Shown in pieces: positions 6,448 to 12,853 of a DNA stretch of 12,853 nt. The translations under genes and the position numbers were made by a program. The stretch is from NCBI GenBank assembly GCA_011052165.1, contig DRJN01000158.1:1-12853 (forward strand), written 5' to 3'. The notes beneath the pieces were generated by a model. The model was given only the letters and a program-made list of their open reading frames with translations, did no database searches and was not told where the DNA came from. The first letter of the stretch is position 1. Each line of letters starts with the position of its first letter. The stretch is from Gammaproteobacteria bacterium (GTDB lineage Bacteria > Pseudomonadota > Gammaproteobacteria > UBA6429 > Thiohalophilaceae).

Positions 6448-8070
6448 ATGGATCTGGTAAAATCAGAACAGTTTAGTGGGCCATTCATGGGAATGCTGGG
6501 GTTGCCGATGGTACGCCAGCTGGGCCTGCTGGTGGGACTGGCCGCCAGCATTGCCATTGGCGTTGCCGTGGTTCTATGGTCACAGACACCGACCTTTACT
6601 ATCCTTTACAGCAACGTTACGGGTCAGGATGCTCAGGCGATGGCCAAGGTGCTGAAACACAATAATATTAAATTTCGTCTGGATCCGGATTCCGGCGCCA
6701 TCATGGTTGAATCCGGCAAGGCCAGTGAAGCAAGGTTGAAGCTGGCGGCGGAAAACCTGCCGCAAAGCAGCGGCGAAGGTTTTGAAATCATGGATAAGGA
6801 ACAGGGTTTCGGTTCCAGCGCCTTTATCCAGAATGTACGTTACCAGCGGGCGCGGGAAGGTGAACTGGCGCGTACTATCATGTCCATTTCTGCGATCGAG
6901 AATGCCCGCGTCCATCTGGCCCTGCCCAAGGAATCCGTTTTTGTGCGCGACCGCAAGAAGCCCACTGCCTCAGTGATGATTAAACTGGCGCCAGGGCGGC
7001 GTCTGGAAAAGGGACAGATTGCCGCTATCACCCATCTGGTAGCCGCCAGTGTGAGCAATCTTGAAGCCTCACAGGTTACCCTGGTCGATAATCAGGGACG
7101 TTTATTGTCATCGGATGACGATAAAAATAATTTGGGTATGACGGCCAATGAATTTGAATACACCCATAAGGTGGAGCAGAACTACATTCAGCGTATCGAA
7201 CATTTGTTAACGCCGCTGGTGGGTATTAATGGTGTGCGTGCCCAGGTGAATGCCGATCTGGATTTCACCCAGACTGAATCGACCCAGGAACAGTTTAACC
7301 CGGATTTACCCGCTCTGCGTAGCGAGCAGACTACAGAAGAACAGAGCAAGGGCGTACAGAGTGATGTGGGTATTCCGGGCGCCTTGACCAATGAACCTCC
7401 GGGCAAGGCTGTGGCACCGGAAAAGGTAACGGGCAAGGGAGCCGAGAAAAGCCGGGTCATTGAAGGTCCAAGCAGGCTAAAGAAACGTTCGGTACGGAAC
7501 TTCGAGCTTGACAAGACGATCAGCCATATCCGCCACAGCACCGGGGGGGTTCGTCGTCTTTCCATCGCGGTGGTGCTGGATATGAAAACCGGGAAGGATA
7601 AAAAAGGCAAGCCCATCGAGATTCCCTATACGGAGGTGGAACTGGCGCGCTTTAGCAGCCTGATAAAAGAGGCGGTCGGCTTTAATGCGATGCGAGGCGA
7701 CAGTCTCAAGATCATTAATGCAGCCTTCCTGCCGGCTGAAGAAATGCCGAAAGTCCCGGATATCCCATTTTGGGAACACTCCTGGTTCTGGTCGGTACTC
7801 AAACAAGTGGCGGCCGCCGTCATGGTGATCTTCCTGGTCTTTGGGGTTCTGCGTCCGATCATGCGTCATCTTGCCACCCAGCCAAAGCAGATCCTGCTCA
7901 ATGAAAGCGGTGAAGAGATTTCCGAAGATCAACTGACCCTGAGTCACGAAGGCGGTGGGCGTCTGCCCAAACCGTCAACCTATGAAGACAACCTGAATAT
8001 GGCCAAGTCGCTCGCCAGCCAGGAGCCGAAGCGGGTTGCGCAGGTCGTGAAGGGCTGGCTTGAAGACTGA
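6448..8070 (+). CDS. fliF: Flagellar MS-ring protein FliF
   Basis: FliF forms the inner-membrane MS ring that houses the export gate and anchors FliG. The 540 residues have a first membrane segment at about 24-45 (LGLLVGLAASIAIGVAVVLW), a large periplasmic region with ring-building motifs, and a second membrane segment at about 446-468. The conserved RNFELDKTI is near 350-358, after a low-complexity Pro/Lys/Gly-rich stretch corresponding to the beta-collar loop. The cytoplasmic tail ends in PKRVAQVVKGWLED, the FliG-binding helix. Both membrane segments and the tail are present, so it looks intact. It precedes fliG by 5 nt, giving translational coupling and balanced FliF:FliG output. Confidence 0.97.
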   Translation: MDLVKSEQFSGPFMGMLGLPMVRQLGLLVGLAASIAIGVAVVLWSQTPTFTILYSNVTGQDAQAMAKVLKHNNIKFRLDPDSGAIMVESGKASEARLKLAAENLPQSSGEGFEIMDKEQGFGSSAFIQNVRYQRAREGELARTIMSISAIENARVHLALPKESVFVRDRKKPTASVMIKLAPGRRLEKGQIAAITHLVAASVSNLEASQVTLVDNQGRLLSSDDDKNNLGMTANEFEYTHKVEQNYIQRIEHLLTPLVGINGVRAQVNADLDFTQTESTQEQFNPDLPALRSEQTTEEQSKGVQSDVGIPGALTNEPPGKAVAPEKVTGKGAEKSRVIEGPSRLKKRSVRNFELDKTISHIRHSTGGVRRLSIAVVLDMKTGKDKKGKPIEIPYTEVELARFSSLIKEAVGFNAMRGDSLKIINAAFLPAEEMPKVPDIPFWEHSWFWSVLKQVAAAVMVIFLVFGVLRPIMRHLATQPKQILLNESGEEISEDQLTLSHEGGGRLPKPSTYEDNLNMAKSLASQEPKRVAQVVKGWLED

Positions 8071-8075
8071 AGCTT

Positions 8076-9095
8076 ATGGCAGATGATGCAAAACAAAAAA
8101 AGAAACTGACGGGCATCGAGCGCACGGCCGTGCTCTTGATGACCCTGGGTGAACAGGATGCGGCGGAAATTATGAAGCTGCTGAATCCCAAGGAAGTCCA
8201 GAAAATCGGTGAGGCGATGGCCGGGCTGGGCAGTATTGGCCGTGATACGGTGGACGATGTGCTGAGCGAGTTTTGCGATACGGTGGATGAGCAGACGGCG
8301 CTGGGTATTGGCAACGAAGAATATCTGCGTAATGTGCTGGTTAGCGCGCTGGGAGAGGACAAGGCTGGCAATATTATCGATCGCATTCTCATGGGTCACG
8401 ATGCCAAGGGACTGGAAACCCTGAAATGGATGGAGGCGCGGGCCGTGGCGGAAATGATCCGCCTTGAGCACCCGCAGATCATTTCCATTATTCTCTCCTA
8501 TCTTGAAAGCGATCATGCGGCGGAAATTCTGGCGGCACTGCCTGAGAATATGCAAACCGATGTGCTGATTCGGGTGGCTACCCTGGACGGTATTCAACCC
8601 TCAGCCCTGCATGAGCTGGATGAAATGTTGGAGAAACAGTTTGCCGGTAATTCTGACAGTCTGAAATCCGCCGGCATGGGCGGTATCAAGACGGCGGCTA
8701 ACCTGCTTAATTTCCTGGAGTCATCGGTGGAAAGTCAGGTGATGGAAAAACTCAAAGAAGTGGATGAGGAACTGGGACAGAATATCCAGGATCTGATGTT
8801 TGTCTTCGATAACCTCATTGATGTGGATGATCGCGGTATTCAGGCGCTGCTGCGTGAAATTTCTTCCGAGAATCTGATCATTGCCCTGAAGGGGGCGGAT
8901 GAGGGCGTCAAGGAGAAAATTATCAAAAACATGTCCAAGCGTGCTGCGGAAATGCTGCGTGATGATCTGGAAGCCAAAGGGCCGGTGCGTTTGAGTGAAG
9001 TCGAAGCCGCTCAAAAGGAAATCCTGTCTATCGCCCGCCGCATGGCTGATTCGGGTGAAATTTCGCTGGGTGGTGGAGGAGATGATTTTGTCTGA
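8076..9095 (+). CDS. fliG: Flagellar motor switch protein FliG
   Basis: FliG sits on the MS ring in the C ring and transmits stator torque. The 339 residues show the N-terminal FliF-binding domain (GIERTAVLLMTLGEQDAAEI), the EHPQ motif (131-134) at the start of the middle domain, a glycine linker near 200-204 (AGMGG), and the C-terminal domain with MFVF (241-244). The charged torque helix is visible as NMSKRAAEMLRDDLEAKGPV (285-304), with the Arg and Asp residues that face stator charges. All recognised elements are present. The ribosome site before ATG 8076 is weak (GAAG within the end of fliF), consistent with coupling to fliF. The last 8 nt overlap fliH. Confidence 0.97.
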   Translation: MADDAKQKKKLTGIERTAVLLMTLGEQDAAEIMKLLNPKEVQKIGEAMAGLGSIGRDTVDDVLSEFCDTVDEQTALGIGNEEYLRNVLVSALGEDKAGNIIDRILMGHDAKGLETLKWMEARAVAEMIRLEHPQIISIILSYLESDHAAEILAALPENMQTDVLIRVATLDGIQPSALHELDEMLEKQFAGNSDSLKSAGMGGIKTAANLLNFLESSVESQVMEKLKEVDEELGQNIQDLMFVFDNLIDVDDRGIQALLREISSENLIIALKGADEGVKEKIIKNMSKRAAEMLRDDLEAKGPVRLSEVEAAQKEILSIARRMADSGEISLGGGGDDFV

Positions 9096-9732
9096 TACCG
9101 CGATGCCCCCACGCAAGGGAACGACGGCCTACGAGCGTTGGGAGCTTCCTGATGTGGGCGAGCAGACGAGCAACAAGATCGGCAGCAGACTTCCCACGGC
9201 GGCTGAAATCGAGTCCATCCAGAAACAGGCTTACACAGAAGGTCATGACCGGGGTTACCGTGATGGTTATGAAAAGGGAGTGGCAAAAGGGGAAATAGAT
9301 GTCAGACAAAAGGCCGAAACGTTTCAGGAATTGATCCAGACGCTGGATACGCCCCTTGATGAACTGGATGAGCAGGTCATTGAGCAGACGGCGCAACTGG
9401 CCATGGCGGTCGCGCGCCAGATTATTCGCCGTGAACTGCATGCGGATCCCGGTCAGGTGGTGGCGGTGGTGCGTGATGCCTTGAAAGCGCTGCCGGTGAT
9501 GGCAAGAAAAATCCGGGTTTTCCTGCATCCTGATGATGCGGTGCTGGTGCGGGAGGTACTGTCGCTGCATGATGACGATGACAGTCAGACCTGGCGAATG
9601 ATTGAAGATCCCCTGTTGGACCGGGGGGGGTGTAAAATCAATAGTGAAAATTCGACCATCGATGCGAGTGTCGAAATGCGGTTGCAACGGGTGATTACCG
9701 GGATTATGGGCGGGGAGCGCGCCCGTGACTGA
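9088..9732 (+). CDS. fliH: Flagellar export ATPase regulator FliH
   Basis: FliH binds and restrains the FliI ATPase and tethers it to the C ring and export gate. From TTG 9088 the protein has 214 residues. The N-terminus keeps AYERWELP (W18), resembling the aromatic N-terminal region through which FliH meets the C ring. Glycines at 52, 56, 60, 64 and 68 form the GxxxG repeat typical of FliH. The C-terminal half ([18 protein letters not shown] onward) is the FliI-binding domain. TTG 9088 lies 6 nt after GGAGGAG (9075-9081); ATG 9082 abuts that site, and starts further upstream lie inside fliG. The result overlaps fliG by 8 nt, and its own end overlaps fliI by 8 nt. Start confidence is moderate; identity is secure. 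Confidence 0.93.
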   Translation: MSDTAMPPRKGTTAYERWELPDVGEQTSNKIGSRLPTAAEIESIQKQAYTEGHDRGYRDGYEKGVAKGEIDVRQKAETFQELIQTLDTPLDELDEQVIEQTAQLAMAVARQIIRRELHADPGQVVAVVRDALKALPVMARKIRVFLHPDDAVLVREVLSLHDDDDSQTWRMIEDPLLDRGGCKINSENSTIDASVEMRLQRVITGIMGGERARD

Positions 9733-11131
9733 GATAAATCATCTGCGCCAGCGCAGCCAGTCCTGGATTGACGGCTTGCAGTTGATTGAATCGCGGCTGG
9801 TTAATATTGACCATGTGGTGGTGGAAGGCCGCCTGAGCCGCATGGTTGGCATGACGCTTGAAGCGGTGGGCTGTCAGTCTGTGATCGGCGCACGTTGCAT
9901 GGTGGCGAGTCAGGATGGTCGCGATATCGAAGCCGAGGTGGTCGGGTTTTCGGGGGAACGTCTGTATCTGATGCCCATCGGGAGCCTCAGCGGTATCCAC
10001 CCCAACGCCCGCGTCATTCCGAGTGAACATTTGTATGAGGCCGAGGTGGGTGATGCCATGCTGGGGCGGGTACTGGATGGTTCCGGCCGGCCACTGGATA
10101 ACAAGGGACCGCTTGAAACCACTGAAAACAAGCCATTGATAGGTACGCCGGTGAACCCACTGACGCGTGCCGCCATCAGTGCGCCGCTGGATGTGGGCGT
10201 GCGCGCCATCAATGCGTTGCTGAGCGTGGGTCGGGGACAGCGTATGGGTCTGTTCGCAGGCTCCGGGGTGGGTAAGAGTGTTCTGCTGGGCATGATGACG
10301 CGTTATACCACGGCCGATGTGATTGTCGTCGGCATGATCGGTGAGCGTGGCCGGGAGGTAAAGGAATTCATTGATAATATCCTGGGTCCGGAAGGTATGG
10401 CCCGTGCGGTAGTCGTCGCCGTGCCGTCGGATCAGACGCCGGTCATGCGCATGCATGGCGCCATGCTGGCGACCAGCATTGCTGAATACTTTCGGGATCA
10501 GGGCAAGCATGTTTTATTATTAATGGATTCCCTGACCCGTTTTGCCCAGGCGCAACGGGAAATTGCACTGGCGATTGGTGAACCCCCGGTGACCAGGGGT
10601 TATCCGCCCTCAGTATTTGCACGTCTGCCGCAACTGGTTGAACGGGCCGGTAACGGTCGCCCGGGGGGCGGCTCGATTACGGCGTTTTATACCGTACTGA
10701 CCGAAGGCGATGATCAACAGGATCCCATCGCCGATGCGGCGCGGGCCATTCTTGATGGTCATATTGTTCTTTCCCGCGCGCTGGCGGATGGGGGACACTA
10801 TCCGGCGATTGACGTGGAAGCCTCGATCAGCCGCGCCATGGTCGATATTGTCGATCCCGCACACATGAGTATTGTGCAGAACTTTAAGCGTATTTATTCG
10901 GTCTATCAGCGTAACCTGGATTTAATTTCCGTGGGCGCCTATTCCCAGGGCAACGATACCCGCATCGACGAGTCCATCATGATGCAACCACAGATGATGC
11001 AGTTTTTGCAGCAGGATCTGCGTAAAGCGGTAAACTGGGAACAGAGCTTGCAAGGTTTGGTTGATGTCTTTGCCCATGCGGCGCAGCAGGAAGAGACCGG
11101 CGCTACCGTTCCCCTGGCTGTCGCACAGTGA
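9725..11131 (+). CDS. fliI: Flagellar export ATPase FliI
   Basis: FliI is the F1-beta-like hexameric ATPase of the flagellar type III export apparatus. The 468 residues are full length. Walker A is AGSGVGKS (178-185) with K184, the catalytic Glu is E207 in IGERG, and Walker B is VLLLMD (263-268). The [16 protein letters not shown] segment and a C-terminal helical domain follow. The start is GTG at 9725, preceded by GGGGAG (9712-9717) at good spacing; it overlaps the fliH stop by 8 nt. Its stop is followed by an unusual 210-nt gap before fliJ, which in most clusters begins within a few bases. Confidence 0.97.
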   Translation: MTEINHLRQRSQSWIDGLQLIESRLVNIDHVVVEGRLSRMVGMTLEAVGCQSVIGARCMVASQDGRDIEAEVVGFSGERLYLMPIGSLSGIHPNARVIPSEHLYEAEVGDAMLGRVLDGSGRPLDNKGPLETTENKPLIGTPVNPLTRAAISAPLDVGVRAINALLSVGRGQRMGLFAGSGVGKSVLLGMMTRYTTADVIVVGMIGERGREVKEFIDNILGPEGMARAVVVAVPSDQTPVMRMHGAMLATSIAEYFRDQGKHVLLLMDSLTRFAQAQREIALAIGEPPVTRGYPPSVFARLPQLVERAGNGRPGGGSITAFYTVLTEGDDQQDPIADAARAILDGHIVLSRALADGGHYPAIDVEASISRAMVDIVDPAHMSIVQNFKRIYSVYQRNLDLISVGAYSQGNDTRIDESIMMQPQMMQFLQQDLRKAVNWEQSLQGLVDVFAHAAQQEETGATVPLAVAQ

Positions 11132-11341
11132 GATTATTAAATTAGAGTGATTCCCACGAAAGTTTTTTAAAAGTCAAAAGTTTATCTGTCCGCAAAGGAA
11201 CACCAATAAACGCAAAAGGATTCATTGTTGCAACGATTAATACTTATCTTGTGGTTTATCCAGGTTAGGGTATGTAGAAAATTGATTCAGGGACGCTAAC
11301 AGTGCAGGGATGAGGATGCAATCAATAAGAAGGCGGTCACT
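11132..11341. other. 210-nt insertion-like gap between fliI and fliJ
   Basis: No gene or clear terminator is seen. The segment contains the dispersed repeat at 11226-11270 and, just before it, a stretch with related short runs (CGCAAAGGA at 11191-11199, CGCAAAAGGA at 11211-11220). The AT-rich composition differs from the dense flanking genes. TTGTGG (11249-11254) and TATGTA (11271-11276), 16 nt apart, might act as a weak promoter, but I do not call it. Confidence 0.6.
11226..11270 (-). repeat. Dispersed repeat, uninterrupted copy
   Basis: Positions 11241-11270 are the exact reverse complement of 509-538. Positions 11226-11242 are identical to 692-708 and complementary to 605-618. This copy joins the two blocks that are separated by about 66 nt in the 509-618 copy. 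It lies between fliI and fliJ. Confidence 0.85.
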
Positions 11342-11785
11342 ATGAAAAAATCCAGTCGTATCCAGCCACTGAAAAATCTGGCTTCCCGGCATGAACAGCA
11401 GGCCGCGCGAGTACTGGGCCAGTCTCAGACTCAACTGGGCCAGCAGCAGGGCCGCTTACAGGAACTCTTTAGCTACCGGGAAGAATATCAGCAACGTTTT
11501 TATCGCCATGCTAAAAATGGCATAGACGGGGCGCAGTTGCAGGCCTATCAGTCTTTTATACAACAACTGGATGAAGCTATTCGCCAGCAGCGTCGACAGG
11601 TGGATCAGTCTGCGCAGACCTGCCACACGGTGACTGCGCAGTGGCGTGAAAAGCATATACGCACCCAGGTTCTGGATAAAACCATTCAACGGCTACAGGT
11701 AAATGAAGAGCGGCAGGCAGAAAAAATTCAGCAACGTGAAATCGATGATCGGGCGGGCAAGCGTCATTATTCAACACTGGAGTAA
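11342..11785 (+). CDS. fliJ: Flagellar export chaperone FliJ
   Basis: FliJ is the coiled-coil stalk of the FliI hexamer that connects it to the FlhA export gate. The 147-residue length and all-helical, Gln/Arg-rich composition fit. The N-terminus KKSSRIQPLKNLASRHEQQAARVLGQSQTQL and the middle LFSYREEYQQRF match the FliJ pattern, and no hydrophobic segment is present. GAAGGCGG lies just before ATG 11342. Sequence conservation in FliJ is low, so position between fliI and fliK supports the call. Unlike most clusters, it is not coupled to fliI because of the inserted repeat region. Confidence 0.92.
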   Translation: MKKSSRIQPLKNLASRHEQQAARVLGQSQTQLGQQQGRLQELFSYREEYQQRFYRHAKNGIDGAQLQAYQSFIQQLDEAIRQQRRQVDQSAQTCHTVTAQWREKHIRTQVLDKTIQRLQVNEERQAEKIQQREIDDRAGKRHYSTLE

Positions 11786-11814
11786 CCCGCAAGACTCAAC
11801 TTGGCTGGCAAAAC

Positions 11815-11830
11815 TGGCATATGCCTTGCA
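11815..11830 (+). promoter_or_regulatory. Sigma-54 promoter for fliK
   Basis: TGGCATATGCCTTGCA matches the sigma-54 consensus TGGCAC-N5-TTGCA at all but one fixed base, with GG (11816-11817) and GC (11828-11829) exactly 10 nt apart. The start would be near 11841, about 31 nt before fliK. This is the best sigma-54 match I found in the window. Confidence 0.85.
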
Positions 11831-11871
11831 TTTTATCCTGACAGGAACAATTAATGTGAATGTGAGGAATC

Positions 11872-12853
11872 ATGTCAGGATCCATGCCTATCGTGGCGAA
11901 CACAGCGGCGGCCAGCCCGAACAGGGAAGCTTCGAATACAGAAGGAAACGCCACAGATGTGGAGTCCACTGACAGCAGTGGCGGTTTCCCCAAATTACTG
12001 AAGGCACAACTACATTCTACGAAATCGGGTTCGGATTCTGATCCGGCTTCGGATCCGGATTCAACCCCGGATCCGAAGCCGGATCCCGGCAAAGATTCGC
12101 CGCCAGACATGGCAAGTCCGACACAGGCGACCATGCTCCCGCTCGAAATATTCCAGGTTCATAATAATGCCGCCACCAGCCTGTCGGCGCCAGGACAGAC
12201 AACAACGGTGAACCCTTTGACGGCCAGCAATACCGGGATCAATACCACCGGGGCCAATACCGGGAATGAAGTGAATGGCCTGGCGCCCAATGCCAACGCT
12301 GATGATCCTCTGGATGTGGATGAGACACTGATGACTCGTCAGCAACAGCAATTGATACAGGCTGTGACGAACAGCAAGGATGGCCCTCAGTTCAGCTCTC
12401 TTCTGAAGCAGCAGGGAGGAACAGAAGTCGCCAGCCCGCCGCCGCTACCCGCTTCATCTGTGCATAACAATGCCTTGAATCTGGCGGCGGGCCTTCCTGC
12501 CGGGCCGATCATAAAAGCGGATGCCGTGCCGGGTCAGTCGCCCCCGGCATTGAATGTGCCCTTGCAGCATCCGGGCTGGAATCAGGCTATGGGCGATCGG
12601 TTGCAGTGGATGGTGGGGCATCACCTTCAGTCAGCCAACATTCGGCTGGATCCGCCGGAACTGGGCAGACTGGACGTTCACATCCAGCTGCATAAGGATC
12701 ACGCCAGTATTGCTTTTGCGGCGCCCAATCAGCAGGTACGGGATGCGCTCGAATCCGCTGTCCCGCGTTTGAGGGAAATGATGAATAATATCGGCCTGTC
12801 CCTGGGGGATGTGAATGTGTCACAGGAATCCTTTAGTCAGGGGCAGCAGGCCA
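11872..12853 (+). CDS. fliK: Flagellar hook-length control protein FliK (3' end missing)
   Basis: FliK is the exported molecular ruler that ends hook growth and switches export specificity. The frame stays open from ATG 11872 to the window edge, giving 327 residues without a stop. Residues about 1-230 are low-complexity: a Ser/Asp/Pro tract (about 53-75), an Asn/Thr/Gly tract (about 117-135) and Gln runs. The conserved C-terminal domain begins near 235 (GWNQAMGDRLQWMV) and has the signature LDPPELG (259-265), then APNQQVRDALESAVPRLREMM and LGDVNVSQ. TGAGG precedes the ATG slightly closely; ATG 11884 is the other in-frame choice. It has its own sigma-54 promoter and follows fliJ by 86 nt. The C-terminal tail is cut off by the window end. 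Confidence 0.93.
   Translation, partial: MSGSMPIVANTAAASPNREASNTEGNATDVESTDSSGGFPKLLKAQLHSTKSGSDSDPASDPDSTPDPKPDPGKDSPPDMASPTQATMLPLEIFQVHNNAATSLSAPGQTTTVNPLTASNTGINTTGANTGNEVNGLAPNANADDPLDVDETLMTRQQQQLIQAVTNSKDGPQFSSLLKQQGGTEVASPPPLPASSVHNNALNLAAGLPAGPIIKADAVPGQSPPALNVPLQHPGWNQAMGDRLQWMVGHHLQSANIRLDPPELGRLDVHIQLHKDHASIAFAAPNQQVRDALESAVPRLREMMNNIGLSLGDVNVSQESFSQGQQA
12040..12085. repeat. Perfect 19-bp inverted repeat inside fliK
   Basis: GATCCGGCTTCGGATCCGG (12040-12058) is exactly complementary to 12067-12085, with an 8-nt loop (ATTCAACC). It encodes the Asp-Pro-rich tract of FliK. The stem is GC-rich and would be a strong mRNA hairpin within the coding region. It may simply follow from repeated Asp-Pro codons, but repeated codons alone would give direct repeats rather than a perfect dyad. 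Confidence 0.85.

Noticed and set aside
7980..8597. 205-codon open frame on the minus strand
   Set aside because: It is antisense to the fliF/fliG junction and the conserved fliG coding sequence.
8995..9087. Upstream starts for fliH inside fliG
   Set aside because: They would give an N-terminus with no FliH similarity; GGAGGAG points to TTG 9088.
9704..10510. 268-codon open frame on the minus strand
   Set aside because: It lies fully antisense to fliI and the end of fliH, is rich in His/Thr/Gln typical of reverse-strand translation, and has no family resemblance.

Overview
The window is a gammaproteobacterial chromosomal segment carrying the middle of a polar-flagellum gene cluster, all on the + strand: a PilZ-like gene, fleQ, fleS, fleR, fliE, fliF, fliG, fliH, fliI, fliJ and the 5' part of fliK. 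The FleQ-FleS/FleR regulators with sigma-54-type promoters are the flagellar hierarchy known from Pseudomonas and Vibrio (FlrA/FlrBC). The intergenic repeats include a family that reads as W-V-E-R-S-E-T-H-Q when translated, which I recall from several free-living gammaproteobacteria. Genus cannot be fixed from this window.

Layout. Positions 1-137 hold a dispersed repeat and a terminator from an upstream unit. Next comes a single-domain RRM RNA-binding protein gene starting at TTG (138-401). A 322-nt gap (402-723) is built from nested inverted repeats and leads into the PilZ-like gene (724-1260). fleQ follows (1395-2816) with a sigma-70-like promoter and a possible FleQ box over its -35. A 441-nt gap (2817-3257) has a cluster of the dispersed repeat, then an AT-rich control region with a good sigma-54 promoter for fleS-fleR (3258-4481, 4505-5998). 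fliE (6056) and fliFGHI (6448-11131) follow, tightly packed, with 8-nt overlaps at fliG/fliH and fliH/fliI. A 210-nt insertion carrying a second copy of the 509-618 repeat separates fliI from fliJ (11342-11785). fliK (11872 to the window end) has its own near-consensus sigma-54 promoter.

How the genes fit together. FleQ, an AAA+ activator with a receiver-like N-terminus lacking a phosphorylatable Asp but with c-di-GMP-binding signatures, is expected to switch on fleSR. Soluble kinase FleS and response regulator FleR would then drive the basal-body and hook genes. FliE and FliF build the rod-MS ring junction, FliG is the C-ring torque component, FliH-FliI-FliJ form the export ATPase complex, and FliK sets hook length. 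The PilZ-like protein beside fleQ is the least understood gene and may be a flagellar c-di-GMP or scaffold component.

The genes are canonical. The unusual material is between them: repeats nested in repeats, an apparent 66-bp insertion with a TA duplication, a 47-bp inverted repeat pair flanking the RRM-pilZ-fleQ block, and a perfect 19-bp inverted repeat inside fliK. I saw no tRNA or rRNA, no CRISPR array and no transposase gene.
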